The notes beneath the pieces were generated by a model. The model saw only the letters and a program-made list of their open reading frames with translations. It was not told the DNA's origin and did no database searches. Below are positions 8,013 to 16,185 of a stretch of DNA of 34,866 nt, in pieces (position 1 is the stretch's first letter; each line of letters opens with the position of its first letter). Origin of the DNA: Clostridia bacterium (GTDB lineage Bacteria > Bacillota > Clostridia > Oscillospirales > CAG-272); contig JAFSGU010000018.1 of the NCBI GenBank assembly GCA_017440665.1, positions 1 through 34,866 of the forward strand. The letters run 5' to 3'. The translations under genes and the position numbers were made by a program.

Positions 8013-8609
8013 ATGGAACTGAAACAGATAATAGCAGACAATATCGGTGCGCTTCGCCGAGAGACAGGCATGACTCAGTCCGAGCTTGCAGAGAAGCTGA
8101 ACTACTCGGACAAGGCCGTGTCCAAATGGGAAAGAGGCGAATCCATCCCCGACGTTACCGTGCTTAAAAGCATCGCGGAGCTTTTCGGCGTTACCGTTGA
8201 TTACCTTCTTACAGAAGATCACGCCCCCGCCGAGGTACCCGTACCCGTTTCCAAAAAGAAGATGAAGTTTAACAATCACACCTGGATCACCTGTATCAGC
8301 ATCCTTATAGTATGGCTGGTCGCAACGTTTGTATTCGTGATGTTCGACATGATCACGCCCCACCTGTTCGTGCATTGGCTGTCCTTTGTTTACGCGATAC
8401 CCGTTTCCATGGTGGTGTGGCTCGTGTTCAACAGTCTGTGGTTCAACCGCCGCCGCAATTTCCTTATAATTTCACTTCTTATGTGGACGTTGTTGATATC
8501 TCTCTATCTGTCCCTGCTGACGTTTAACATCTGGCAGATATTCGTTCTGGGCGTCCCCGGTCAGGCGATAATCGTGCTTTGGTCAAGAATCAAGGTCGTC
8601 AGTGAATAA
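8013..8609 (+). CDS. XRE-family transcriptional regulator with four-helix membrane domain
   Basis: Residues 6-60 form a clear Cro/CI-type helix-turn-helix (TQSELAEKLNYSDKAVSKWERG is the recognition region, followed by PDVTVLKSIAELFGVTVDYLL). After a short charged linker there are four hydrophobic stretches (about 90-112, 119-143, 150-171 and 175-192), so the protein should be tethered to the membrane with its DNA-binding domain in the cytoplasm. This architecture is common in Firmicutes and is often tied to envelope or stress sensing. The ATG follows GGAGAG with good spacing, and the gene has its own promoter and a strong terminator, so it is monocistronic. It is divergent from fakB; control of fakBA is possible but only inferred from position. 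Confidence 0.87.
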   Translation: MELKQIIADNIGALRRETGMTQSELAEKLNYSDKAVSKWERGESIPDVTVLKSIAELFGVTVDYLLTEDHAPAEVPVPVSKKKMKFNNHTWITCISILIVWLVATFVFVMFDMITPHLFVHWLSFVYAIPVSMVVWLVFNSLWFNRRRNFLIISLLMWTLLISLYLSLLTFNIWQIFVLGVPGQAIIVLWSRIKVVSE

Positions 8610-8615
8610 AAAAAC

Positions 8616-8644
8616 ACCCGAAAGAAACTGCGTTTCTTTCGGGT
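8616..8644. terminator. Bidirectional intrinsic terminator between convergent genes
   Basis: A perfect 12-bp stem (8616-8627 with 8633-8644) with a 5-base CTGCG loop, flanked by an A-run on the left and a T-run on the right. It serves the XRE regulator on the plus strand and the ABC transporter operon on the minus strand. Confidence 0.92.
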
Positions 8645-8655
8645 CATTTTTTCGT

Positions 8656-9393
8656 TTAAAGAACTTTTCCGAGGAAGTCTTTTGCTCTCTGCGTCTTGGG
8701 AGAGGTGAACATTTCTTCGGGTGTTCCCTCCTCTGCGATGATACCGTCGTCGAAGAAAAGAACTCTGTCGGCAACCTCGCGGGCAAAGCCCATCTCGTGA
8801 GTTACCACGATCATGGTCATACCGCTCTTTGCAAGGTCCTTCATAACCTCAAGTACCTCTCCTACCATCTCGGGGTCAAGTGCACTTGTAGGCTCGTCAA
8901 ATAACATTACGTCGGGGTCCATTGCGAGAGCACGCACGATGGCAACTCTCTGCTTCTGACCGCCTGAAAGCTGTGAGGGGTAAGACGCGGCCCTGTCAGC
9001 AAGTCCTACCTTTGCGAGAAGCTCCATAGCACGGCTTTCAGCTTCTTCCTTGGACCTGCCCAGAAGCTTCATGGGAGCTATGGTCATATTTCTGAGAATG
9101 GTCATGTGGGGGAACAGATTGAACTGCTGGAATACCATGCCCATCTTCTGTCTGTGCACGTTGAGGTTTGCACCCTTCTCAGTAATATCAGCGTCCTCAA
9201 AAACGATCTTGCCGTCTGTAGGAAGCTCAAGCATATTGAGACAGCGAAGGAAAGTGGACTTTCCGCATCCGGAAGGGCCGATTACTACTACCACTTCGCC
9301 TTTTTTGATGTCGGTGGTGATCCCCTTCAGGACCTTAACCTCACCGAAATTCTTTACAAGACCTAGGGTCTTGATGATAGCATCAGTGCTCAC
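8656..9393 (-). CDS. Polar amino-acid ABC transporter, ATP-binding protein (GlnQ type)
   Basis: The product (245 aa) powers the import of a polar amino acid. It has Walker [10 protein letters not shown] (39-47), a Q-loop ([11 protein letters not shown]), the ABC signature LSGGQKQR, Walker [13 protein letters not shown], and the switch-histidine VTHEMGF. Length and order match the HisP/GlnQ family. I take the GTG at 9393 as start because AAAGGAGG lies 10 bases upstream and the family normally begins close to this point; a longer frame to 9426 has no better signal. The gene overlaps the permease stop by 11 bp, indicating coupled translation. It is the last gene of the operon and runs to the bidirectional terminator. 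Confidence 0.93.
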   Translation of the reverse strand: MSTDAIIKTLGLVKNFGEVKVLKGITTDIKKGEVVVVIGPSGCGKSTFLRCLNMLELPTDGKIVFEDADITEKGANLNVHRQKMGMVFQQFNLFPHMTILRNMTIAPMKLLGRSKEEAESRAMELLAKVGLADRAASYPSQLSGGQKQRVAIVRALAMDPDVMLFDEPTSALDPEMVGEVLEVMKDLAKSGMTMIVVTHEMGFAREVADRVLFFDDGIIAEEGTPEEMFTSPKTQRAKDFLGKVL

Positions 9394-10144
9394 TGCGGCG
9401 CAGCCTCCTTTCAAGCAGACGTACAAGATACGTGAATATCATAACGATAACGAGATAAATAACGGCTACCGCGATAAGGGGCATAAACGCGGAGAAGGTT
9501 CTTCCGCGGATAAGGTCGCCCGCCTTCGTAAGGTCCATGATACCAACGTAACCTGCGATGGACGTTTCCTTAAGAAGCACGATAAACTCGTTACAAAGGG
9601 TGGGAAGCACCGCCTTGATCATCTGAGGAGCGATAATGTATATCATGGTCTGCAGATAATTAAAGCCAAGGCTGCGTCCTGCCTCAAACTGTCCGTTGTC
9701 GATGGACATGATACCGCCGCGGAATATCTCCGCAACGTACGCGCCCGAGTTGATACCGAAGGCGATGATCGCGACAAGAACTCCGTTGGTGGAGGAAGCC
9801 ATGATGATAAAGTACCAAATAAGAAGCTGAACCACTACCGGAGTACCTCTGATAACGGTCAGATACACGTTACAAACGGAATTGGCTATCTTTAAGATAA
9901 CGTAGCCGGCACCCCCGCGCTTTTTAAGGGATTCCTCATTCTTATCATAGGTGGAACGGACGACGGCAATACAGATACCGATAGCAATACCGATAAGAGT
10001 AGCAAACAGCGTGATAAGCAGAGTGTTGAGAAGACCGTCAACAAGCCACTGCCATCTGTCGCCGTCGATAAAATTCAGCTTGAACTCGCTCATCAGATCG
10101 GCTATCCACTTAACGTCCGTAAGCTTTGCAAATAACTTAAGCAT
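9383..10144 (-). CDS. Polar amino-acid ABC transporter, permease (HisM/GlnP type)
   Basis: The membrane subunit (about 253 aa) has five or so hydrophobic segments (for example [20 protein letters not shown] and [13 protein letters not shown]) and the permease EAA loop [20 protein letters not shown], which docks on the ATPase. The N-terminal 35 to 40 residues before the first helix are polar and somewhat long. The start at ATG 10144 has GGAG six bases upstream; the ATG at 10156 has a poorer site. One permease gene suggests a homodimer. It sits between the binding-protein gene and the ATPase gene, separated from the former by a hairpin (10208-10245) that probably lowers its expression relative to the binding protein. 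Confidence 0.92.
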   Translation of the reverse strand: MLKLFAKLTDVKWIADLMSEFKLNFIDGDRWQWLVDGLLNTLLITLFATLIGIAIGICIAVVRSTYDKNEESLKKRGGAGYVILKIANSVCNVYLTVIRGTPVVVQLLIWYFIIMASSTNGVLVAIIAFGINSGAYVAEIFRGGIMSIDNGQFEAGRSLGFNYLQTMIYIIAPQMIKAVLPTLCNEFIVLLKETSIAGYVGIMDLTKAGDLIRGRTFSAFMPLIAVAVIYLVIVMIFTYLVRLLERRLRRSEH

Positions 10145-10207
10145 TGTTTTCTCCATTCAGCCTTTCGGCTGTACTAAAATGAAATAAACGAAACGTCTTA
10201 TCAAGAC

Positions 10208-10245
10208 AAAAAATGCGGGCGGCGGCTTTGTGGGGCCTCCGCCCG
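10208..10245 (-). terminator. Intercistronic terminator or attenuator after the binding-protein gene
   Basis: On the minus strand, arms 10235-10245 and 10216-10226 form an 11-bp GC-rich stem with one mismatch and an 8-base loop, followed by six T. It begins 13 bp past the binding-protein stop and ahead of the permease. A leaky terminator here would give excess binding protein over transporter, as is typical of such operons. Confidence 0.8.
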
Positions 10246-10257
10246 ATATTTTAAGAA

Positions 10258-11055
10258 TTACTTACCGATGTACTTGTCAACGATCTTCTGGATCTCGCCT
10301 GCCTCTGTAAGCTCAGCAAGAGCCTTGTTGATCTTCTCGAGAAGCTCGTCGTTGTCCTTGGATACGCAGATTGCGTAGTCCTCTTCGGTGTAGGATGTCT
10401 CGAGTATTTTGAGGCCTTCGTTGGAAGCAACGTAGGACTTAGCGGGCTCGTTGTCGATGATAACTGCAGTTACCTTACCGGAAACGAGAGCCTGAACGGC
10501 GTCGTTACCTGTCTTGTAGCGAACTACGTTGTCCTCACCAAAGCCCCATTCCTCAGGCTTGGAAGAGCAGTAGATATCACCTGTGGTGTCCTGCTGAACG
10601 CCGATCTTAAGACCTTCGATAACACCTGTGGGGTTACCCTCGTCGTCATAACCGGTGTAAAAATCCTCATAGGAGGTGTACTCGCTGTCAGCCTTTACGA
10701 TAACAGCCTGGATACCCTTTGCGTAAGAGGTAGAGAAGTTAACGCTCTGCTTACGCTCGTCGGTAACTGTAAGACCTGCCATACCCATATCGAACTTACC
10801 GGTCTGTACACCGCTTACGATGGAACCGAATTCGATGTCGTGGATCTTGAGCTCCATGCCGAGCTTTTCAGCGATGAGGCCTGCGATCTCAACGTCGATA
10901 CCTGCGAAGTCGTCGCCGTCCTTGTACTCATAGGGAGGGAATGCGGCATTTGTTGCCATGTCAAGTGTGTTGTCCTCGCCGCCGCATGCGGTGAAAGCGA
11001 GAAGCGCGCAGCAGAGCATTGCTGCTGCCATGATGATGCTGAGAATCTTTTTCAT
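10258..11055 (-). CDS. Polar amino-acid ABC transporter, substrate-binding lipoprotein
   Basis: The product (265 aa) starts with a lipoprotein signal peptide ending in a lipobox (AFTAC, Cys about 24), so it should be tethered to the outer face of the membrane. The mature part is a family-3 solute-binding protein: FPPYEYKDGDDFAGIDVEIA, a GMAGLTVTDERKQ segment whose Arg normally binds the substrate carboxylate, and the IIDNEPA segment whose Asp contacts the amino group. The exact amino acid cannot be assigned. AAAGG precedes the ATG. It is the first gene of the operon, behind a perfect consensus promoter and a palindromic site. Confidence 0.93.
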   Translation of the reverse strand: MKKILSIIMAAAMLCCALLAFTACGGEDNTLDMATNAAFPPYEYKDGDDFAGIDVEIAGLIAEKLGMELKIHDIEFGSIVSGVQTGKFDMGMAGLTVTDERKQSVNFSTSYAKGIQAVIVKADSEYTSYEDFYTGYDDEGNPTGVIEGLKIGVQQDTTGDIYCSSKPEEWGFGEDNVVRYKTGNDAVQALVSGKVTAVIIDNEPAKSYVASNEGLKILETSYTEEDYAICVSKDNDELLEKINKALAELTEAGEIQKIVDKYIGK

Positions 11056-11093
11056 GTTTTTAAACCTTTCTTAAATATATTTAAAAATTTAAT

Positions 11094-11116
11094 ATGTAAT
11101 GGATATACCATTACAT
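11094..11116. promoter_or_regulatory. Palindromic operator candidate at the transporter promoter
   Basis: Exact 9-bp inverted arms ATGTAATGG (11094-11102) and CCATTACAT (11108-11116) around a 5-bp ATATA centre. It overlaps the last two bases of the -10 box and the predicted start site near 11108, the usual place for a repressor operator. The same symmetry could fold as an RNA hairpin. The cognate regulator is unknown; it does not match the classical ARG box as I know it. Confidence 0.6.
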
Positions 11117-11143
11117 TATATATGTATATTTATGCTTTGTCAA
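11115..11143 (-). promoter_or_regulatory. Perfect consensus sigma-A promoter of the amino-acid transporter operon
   Basis: On the minus strand: TTGACA (11138-11143), a 17-bp spacer, TATAAT (11115-11120). Both hexamers match the consensus exactly, which implies a very strong promoter that probably needs repression. Confidence 0.9.
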
Positions 11144-11238
11144 GTGTTTTTTTACACAGTTTTCGGTTTATTTTGTTTTTTAATATAAACTAAGCTGAAT
11201 ATACTCACTTTACAGTTCCAAAGAACACGTCTGCATAG

Positions 11239-11272
11239 AAGAACGCGGAGAGTATCGCTCTGCCGCGTTCTT
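11239..11272 (-). terminator. Hairpin terminator after the SLH-zincin-MORN gene
   Basis: Exact 10-bp arms AAGAACGCGG (11239-11248) and CCGCGTTCTT (11263-11272), with additional AGAG/CTCT pairing inside the loop. It lies 9 bp past the stop codon of the minus-strand gene. The U-tract is short on either strand, so termination may be imperfect. Confidence 0.6.
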
Positions 11273-11280
11273 TTGCGTGT

Positions 11281-13083
11281 TTATTTCTTTCCTGCGTACA
11301 TATCGTTTATCCAGTTGCCGACCACGGTCTGACCGTTTGCTTTGGTATAGACTCCGTATCCGTGGCGCTTACCTTCTGACCACTCGCCTGCGTAGCTGTC
11401 ACCGTTATACCAGACGTACTCACCGTAGCCTTCTCTGACACCGTCAACAAAAGCCCCGACGTACACGTCTCCGCTTGTATAGTGCATCTCACCCTGACCC
11501 GTCATCTCGTTATACACGAACTCTCCCGTGTACTGCGTGCCGTCAGCCCAGGTTATGGTTCCCTCACCGTGCATCCTTCCGTTATCCCATTCGCCGTCGT
11601 AGGTAGTACCGCTGTCGAATATTATCTTACCTTTTCCGTGAATAACGCCGTCCTTCAACTGTCCCGTATACACGTAGCCGTCGCCCACGCGGTCTTCCAC
11701 GTAACCCGTGTACGTTTCGTCTCTGTGCTCCTCATCGTATTCCGCCTTGGTAAGACCTGACGTTTCGCTGAGGAATGCGAGAGCTTCGGGGTATACCTCA
11801 TCGGTCCATCCGATAAGATATGCAGTAAGGCTGTCCACCGTGCTGTTGTAGCCGCCGAGCATTACGCTGCCTGCAAGATATTTCTTCGCCGCCTCTTCTA
11901 CCACATTGGGGAAATAGTAATCGTACGCACCGAAAAGATGACACAGCTCATGGGGGAGCGCGTCTGCGGTCTTACCGTATACAACGGCAAATTCGGAGCC
12001 TTCGTTGTAATTGGCAGACATCGCAAATGAACGTTCTTCCTTGTCAAAGCAGAACACCACCGCTGTCTCGTCACAGCAGAGCATCTCACGAAGCTTGTCG
12101 TTCACCTGATTCATGCTGTCGAAGCCGAGCCCCTTCAGCACGGTATCCGCCCATCTGAGATACGCACTGCGCATGAGCACCTCATCCGTGGTATACTCGT
12201 AATAGCCGAGAGTTATATCAAGTCCTGCACCGTACTTTTCCGCCTGAGCTTCAAGGGCTTCCAGAGCGTTTTTCTGCTCTTGGAACGTATCCGCTATTTC
12301 TTCCTCAGTCCATTCCGACTCTCCGTCGCTGACGTATATACAGATCACGTGTACGTCACCTGTCAGCTCCACCGATTTGCCCCGTCTGCGTCTGTCGTAA
12401 AAGAGATGGGCAGGCATAAAAAGGAGGTCCGCATCCTTAAAGCGGCATATTATGGCGGCAAACTGTTCGCGGGTCGCTTCTCCCGCAGGGGAAAGTGTGC
12501 CTCCGTCTCCCGTGCCGTTGATAAGTCCCGTATGGACCGCCCAGCGCACGCCTTCCTCCGCCCACGATGAAACGTCCTCCGCATCACGGAATAGGGTAAT
12601 GTCTTCTTCAAGGATCACGTTCACACACTTGAACCTTGCATAACGGAGAAGCATTGTCGCCAATTCCTCTCGGGAGATATTTCTGTCAGGCGAGAAATAG
12701 GGCTCGCCGAGCGTTCCGGTATGTGTGCCGTTAACGATGCCGTTGTCTGACGCCCATTTAACTGCGACGGTGTAATATTGCTCCGCCGGCACGTCCTCAA
12801 AGCTGTAGCCCTCTTTGACCTCGGGTGCTTCCTCAAGGCGGTACAGTACCGTCACTACCATGGCGCGTGTAACGGGGGTGCGGGGAGAAAACTTTCCGCC
12901 GCCTGTACCGTTCATAATACCCTCGTCGGATACTCGGAGGATATACTCCTTCGCCCAGTCTGAGTCCGTCACGTCGGTGAATGATATCTCCTCTGCCGCC
13001 GCCGTCACGGAAAATCCCGTCAAAAGCGACAGTGCAAGAGCAAGCAGCACCACCGTCCGAATTATCTTTTTTATCTTGTTCAT
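11281..13083 (-). CDS. SLH-anchored predicted zincin metalloprotease with C-terminal MORN repeats
   Basis: The product (600 aa) has a signal peptide (1-30) and three SLH domains (about 33-86, 93-150 and 162-216). A central domain (about 220-455) carries the zincin signature HELCHLFGAYD (H378, E379, H382, D388). About five to six MORN repeats follow (471-600; GKGKIIFDSG, GEGTITWADG, GYGEYVWYNG). HExxHxxGxxD is the pattern of zinc peptidases such as snapalysin and the immune-inhibitor-A group, with Asp as the third ligand, so a zinc protease is predicted but not shown. The domain is homologous to the two lipoproteins upstream (CIYVSDGESEWT against CVFVTDGESTWT; conserved DSLTAYLIGWTDE). The ATG at 13083 lies 8 bp after the upstream stop with a weak AGGG site, implying coupling; a frame extension to 13119 is unlikely. 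MORN repeats are rare in secreted bacterial proteins. Confidence 0.82.
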   Translation of the reverse strand: MNKIKKIIRTVVLLALALSLLTGFSVTAAAEEISFTDVTDSDWAKEYILRVSDEGIMNGTGGGKFSPRTPVTRAMVVTVLYRLEEAPEVKEGYSFEDVPAEQYYTVAVKWASDNGIVNGTHTGTLGEPYFSPDRNISREELATMLLRYARFKCVNVILEEDITLFRDAEDVSSWAEEGVRWAVHTGLINGTGDGGTLSPAGEATREQFAAIICRFKDADLLFMPAHLFYDRRRRGKSVELTGDVHVICIYVSDGESEWTEEEIADTFQEQKNALEALEAQAEKYGAGLDITLGYYEYTTDEVLMRSAYLRWADTVLKGLGFDSMNQVNDKLREMLCCDETAVVFCFDKEERSFAMSANYNEGSEFAVVYGKTADALPHELCHLFGAYDYYFPNVVEEAAKKYLAGSVMLGGYNSTVDSLTAYLIGWTDEVYPEALAFLSETSGLTKAEYDEEHRDETYTGYVEDRVGDGYVYTGQLKDGVIHGKGKIIFDSGTTYDGEWDNGRMHGEGTITWADGTQYTGEFVYNEMTGQGEMHYTSGDVYVGAFVDGVREGYGEYVWYNGDSYAGEWSEGKRHGYGVYTKANGQTVVGNWINDMYAGKK

Positions 13084-13091
13084 TATATATA

Positions 13092-14564
13092 TTACCCTAT
13101 GTAATTTCCGTTTTCCCACGTACCGGTGACCACTGACCCGTCTGCGTAAGTGATAGTACCGGTTCCGTTCATTTTGTTATTTTCAAAATATCCTTCGTAT
13201 ACGTCTCCGTTCGTCCATCGGTATATACCGTATCCTGTTATAATTCCGTTTTCGACTGTTCCCTCGAAGACATTACCCGTTGAAAACGTGATCTTACACT
13301 TGCCGTTTTGTCTGCCGTTTGTAAATTCGCCGTCGTAAACGGTTCCGGTTGACTCAGTAAATATACCGTGTCCGCTGAATATACCGCTCACAAAATCTCC
13401 CTCGTAAACATCACCGTTAACGAAAGAAAGCGTACCCTTTCCCGTCATCTCATCATTCGTAAATTGACCTTCGTACACGTTTCCATCAGCCCACGTAAAG
13501 GTTCCGTATCCATGTTTTTCGCCGTACACAAGATCTCCCTCGTACACGTTTGCGCTGTCAAACGTGAGTTTTCCTTTACCGTCGATCACACCGTTTTTCA
13601 AATAACCGCTATACACGTAATTCTCATACTGCCTGTTTTCAACGTAACCGGTGTACGTTTCATATTCATTGGCTTCGTTAATTATATCCCACGTCAAATA
13701 ATCCGTCCGGCGCAAAAAGGAGAGCGCTTCATCGGACATCTGATCCGTCCAGCCCACAAGATATGCTGTAAAGCTGTCAACAGTTGCCACGTCTTCTCGC
13801 ATTATACTGTCACCGAGTATACGCTCAGACATTTCCTTTACCTCATCCGGATAGTAAAAATCCACCGCCCCGAAAAGGTGCAACGCCTCGTGCACAAACG
13901 TATAGCTGTCACATTCATACAGATTTACCCGCTCAACGTCAGACTGTGCCAGCCCAACATGTGCGTTAGACCTATCCTTGCTGTTATAACACAACACAAC
14001 TGCACCATTTGCCGCAAGGGCATCTCTTGATACCTTTTCTCTTGCCCAGCTTTCGCTTTTATAGCCTGCATCCTCAAGGAGCAGGTCCAACCAGAACGCA
14101 TCGTTATAATCTCCAACCGTACCTTCCGCGTAACTGAACACGGCCTCGGCCTCACCTCCGTAGCGTGCCGCCTCGGATGAGATAATGTCTGCCGCCTTAT
14201 CAAATTCAAGCTTCGCCGCATCCTTTTCAGCATCCGTCCACGTTGACTCGTCATCCGTCACAAACACGCACAGAAATGCCGCCCTGCCGCAAAACTTCAG
14301 GCAAGTACCCATGTCACGCCCGCTCAGATACACGTGTTCCCACATCTCTTCGGGTATGGATGGGAGTCGACGGTTTGTTTTGGTCGGCTTGATTTCGAGT
14401 GTTTCCGCAGTCGTCTCCGCTGTTTCGGTCTGCGGCCGTGTATTTGCAACTGTCTCCTTCTCACTGCCGACGTTCGCAGTATCTGTGCACGCAGATAACG
14501 TTATCATACTGCAAAACGCAATAAGCAACGCCGCAAGTCTAAGTATCACTCTCATACGATCCAC
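13092..14564 (-). CDS. Lipoprotein: predicted zincin metalloprotease with C-terminal MORN repeats (copy 2)
   Basis: The product (490 aa) has a lipoprotein signal (lipobox LSAC, Cys26) and a Thr/Glu-rich linker (about 30-65). A domain with the zincin signature HEALHLFGAVD (H225, E226, H229, D235) followed by FYYPDE comes next, then about eight MORN repeats of 23 residues (about 316-490; NVYEGxFxNxxxxGxGxxxxxxG pattern). It lacks the SLH domains of the downstream gene but shares the catalytic-type domain, including the DSFTAYLVGWTD segment. The likely start is the GTG at 14564, nine bases after GGAGG; an ATG nine bases further in is possible. It lies 48 bp after its upstream paralog and 8 bp before the SLH version, in one operon. 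Substrate and partners are unknown. The Asp in place of a third His fits peptidase families with HExxHxxGxxD. Confidence 0.82.
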   Translation of the reverse strand: MDRMRVILRLAALLIAFCSMITLSACTDTANVGSEKETVANTRPQTETAETTAETLEIKPTKTNRRLPSIPEEMWEHVYLSGRDMGTCLKFCGRAAFLCVFVTDDESTWTDAEKDAAKLEFDKAADIISSEAARYGGEAEAVFSYAEGTVGDYNDAFWLDLLLEDAGYKSESWAREKVSRDALAANGAVVLCYNSKDRSNAHVGLAQSDVERVNLYECDSYTFVHEALHLFGAVDFYYPDEVKEMSERILGDSIMREDVATVDSFTAYLVGWTDQMSDEALSFLRRTDYLTWDIINEANEYETYTGYVENRQYENYVYSGYLKNGVIDGKGKLTFDSANVYEGDLVYGEKHGYGTFTWADGNVYEGQFTNDEMTGKGTLSFVNGDVYEGDFVSGIFSGHGIFTESTGTVYDGEFTNGRQNGKCKITFSTGNVFEGTVENGIITGYGIYRWTNGDVYEGYFENNKMNGTGTITYADGSVVTGTWENGNYIG

Positions 14565-14612
14565 GCACCAACACCTCCCGTTCTGTGTTTCATTTGCTTT
14601 TTTGTCCCGATA

Positions 14613-16103
14613 TTACCCAACGTACCTGCCGTTTTCCCACGTACCGGTGACGACCGCGCCGTAGTTGTACGTGAAAGTGCCCGTCCCGTTCATCACGCCG
14701 TTTTCAAAATATCCTTCGTATACGTTTCCGTTAGTCCACTTGTACACACCGTAACCGTCCATTACTCCGTTTACAAGCGTGCCGTCGTAAACGTCACCGT
14801 TCGCATAGGTGAGCGTGCCTTTGTCAGTATGTCCGTCCACAAAGCTTCCCTCGTAAACGTCGCCTCTTATCCACGTAAGCTTACCCTGTCCTGCCATGAC
14901 TCCGTCAACAAAGTCGCCCTCGTAAACGTCTCCGCCGGCAAATACCAACTTGCCCTTTCCGGTACGGGTACCGTTCACGAAATCACCCTCATAAACGTCT
15001 CCGCCCGTCCAAGTCAGCTTGCCCTGCCCTTCAAACGTACTGTTTACAAAATCACCCTCATAGAAATCGCCGCTCGCCCATGTAAATACGCCGTGTCCGT
15101 GTTCTTTGCCGAACACGAAATCCCCTTCGTATACGTCTCCGTTATCAAAGAGCATTTTTCCTTTACCGTCCGGTATTCCGCTTTTCACATATCCCGTGTA
15201 TACGCTATTCGCTATGCTCTTATTCTCCACGTAGCCGGTATACGTTTCATCAGCGAGGGCAGCATCAAGCATTTCCGTCGTCAGGTATGAACTCTCGCGC
15301 AAAAATCTCAGGGCATCGTCACCTATCAGATCGGTCCAGCCTACAAGATAAGCTGTAAGACTGTCAACGACATCCGAGTTCTCTCTCATTATGCTTTCAC
15401 CCAAAGCGTCAACAGCCGCTTTTTCCACCTCGTCGGGATAATACAGATCCATCGCACCAAACAGATGAAGAGCCTCGTGTGCAAAGGTAAAGCTGTCCGG
15501 GCTATACAGTGTCATTCTTTCGTTTGCCTGCCCAGACAATCCCATTTGGGCAAAGGATCTTTCGTTACTGTTATAACACAGTACGACGACTCCGTTTTCC
15601 GCTTGAGCATCCTTCATGATCTTTTCTATCGCAATGCTTTCGCTTCCGTAGCCCGCCTTTTCAAGCAGACGGTCCACCGCATCCGGTGCTGTAGGATCTT
15701 CTATTTCGCCCTCGGTATATGCGATGACCACCTGAGTCTCCGCGCCGTAACGCTCCGCTTCTGCAGTGATAAGCGACGCCGCGTTTCCAAACGCAAGCTT
15801 TGCCGCCTCCATTTCGTCTTCCGTCCACGTGCTCTCACCGTCTGTTACGAACACGCAAAGGAATGCGGCTTTTCCGCAAAGCTTGAGGCAAGTACCAGTG
15901 TCACGTCCGCCGAGAAAGACGTGTCCCCTCAATTCTTCGGGAATAGACGGAAGCCTGTCTGCATTCTCATCGTTCTGCAGATCAGGTACTCCAAGTTCTG
16001 ACAATACTCCAACACTGCACGACACAAGTGAAAGGATCATTGAAATGATAAGTATCGTCAGTATCAGTATCCGTGAAAGCACAGTCAAATTCTTTTTACT
16101 CAT
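14613..16103 (-). CDS. Lipoprotein: predicted zincin metalloprotease with C-terminal MORN repeats (copy 1)
   Basis: This is the first of three tandem paralogs (496 aa). A lipoprotein signal (SLVSC, Cys29) should anchor it outside the membrane. The catalytic-type domain (about 50-285) shows HEALHLFGAMD (H209, E210, H213, D219) followed by LYYPDE, and shares RLPSIPEE, GRDTGTCLKLCG and CVFVTDGESTWT with the next gene. Nine MORN repeats (301-496) follow, with a period of 23 residues; the sixth (SFVDGHTDKGTLTYANG) is one residue short. The ATG at 16103 follows AGGAGGTG with 10-base spacing. No own promoter is clear in the 82-bp gap from the GRE genes, which instead holds a 15-bp perfect hairpin. 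A signalling, adhesive or protein-processing role at the cell surface is possible; none is shown. Confidence 0.83.
   Translation of the reverse strand: MSKKNLTVLSRILILTILIISMILSLVSCSVGVLSELGVPDLQNDENADRLPSIPEELRGHVFLGGRDTGTCLKLCGKAAFLCVFVTDGESTWTEDEMEAAKLAFGNAASLITAEAERYGAETQVVIAYTEGEIEDPTAPDAVDRLLEKAGYGSESIAIEKIMKDAQAENGVVVLCYNSNERSFAQMGLSGQANERMTLYSPDSFTFAHEALHLFGAMDLYYPDEVEKAAVDALGESIMRENSDVVDSLTAYLVGWTDLIGDDALRFLRESSYLTTEMLDAALADETYTGYVENKSIANSVYTGYVKSGIPDGKGKMLFDNGDVYEGDFVFGKEHGHGVFTWASGDFYEGDFVNSTFEGQGKLTWTGGDVYEGDFVNGTRTGKGKLVFAGGDVYEGDFVDGVMAGQGKLTWIRGDVYEGSFVDGHTDKGTLTYANGDVYDGTLVNGVMDGYGVYKWTNGNVYEGYFENGVMNGTGTFTYNYGAVVTGTWENGRYVG
14616..15203 (-). repeat. Tandem 69-bp coding repeat (MORN repeats)
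   Basis: The 3' part of the copy 1 zincin-MORN gene is a tandem array with a 69-bp period (23 codons), about 8.5 units, each opening with codons for GDVYEG or close variants. Several units are close at the DNA level (for example around 14900-15060), so unit number may change by recombination. Weaker versions lie at 13095-13619 and 11284-11673 in the two downstream genes. Confidence 0.8.
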
Positions 16104-16137
16104 CCCTCTGATCCACCTCCTGTTTATTTAATACCGT

Positions 16138-16179
16138 GCGGTAAGAAAAAGCCCCACACCGGACGCTTTTTCTTACCGC
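16138..16179 (-). terminator. Perfect 15-bp hairpin between the GRE genes and the MORN genes
   Basis: Arms GCGGTAAGAAAAAGC (16138-16152) and GCTTTTTCTTACCGC (16165-16179) are exact complements around a 12-base loop. It begins 7 bp past the stop of the last GRE gene. It lacks a separate U-tail (the T-run is within the stem), so it could terminate, attenuate or serve as an mRNA end-stabilising or processing structure. Confidence 0.6.
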
Positions 16180-16185
16180 CGCAAC

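Noticed and set aside
11094..11116. Palindrome considered as an arginine-repressor ARG box
   Set aside because: The conserved TNTGNAT...ATNCANA pattern is not matched, and arm length and centre differ.
14616..15203. Regular 69-bp repeats considered as a CRISPR array or satellite
   Set aside because: The repeats are in frame, encode 23-residue MORN units, and have no constant-repeat and variable-spacer structure.
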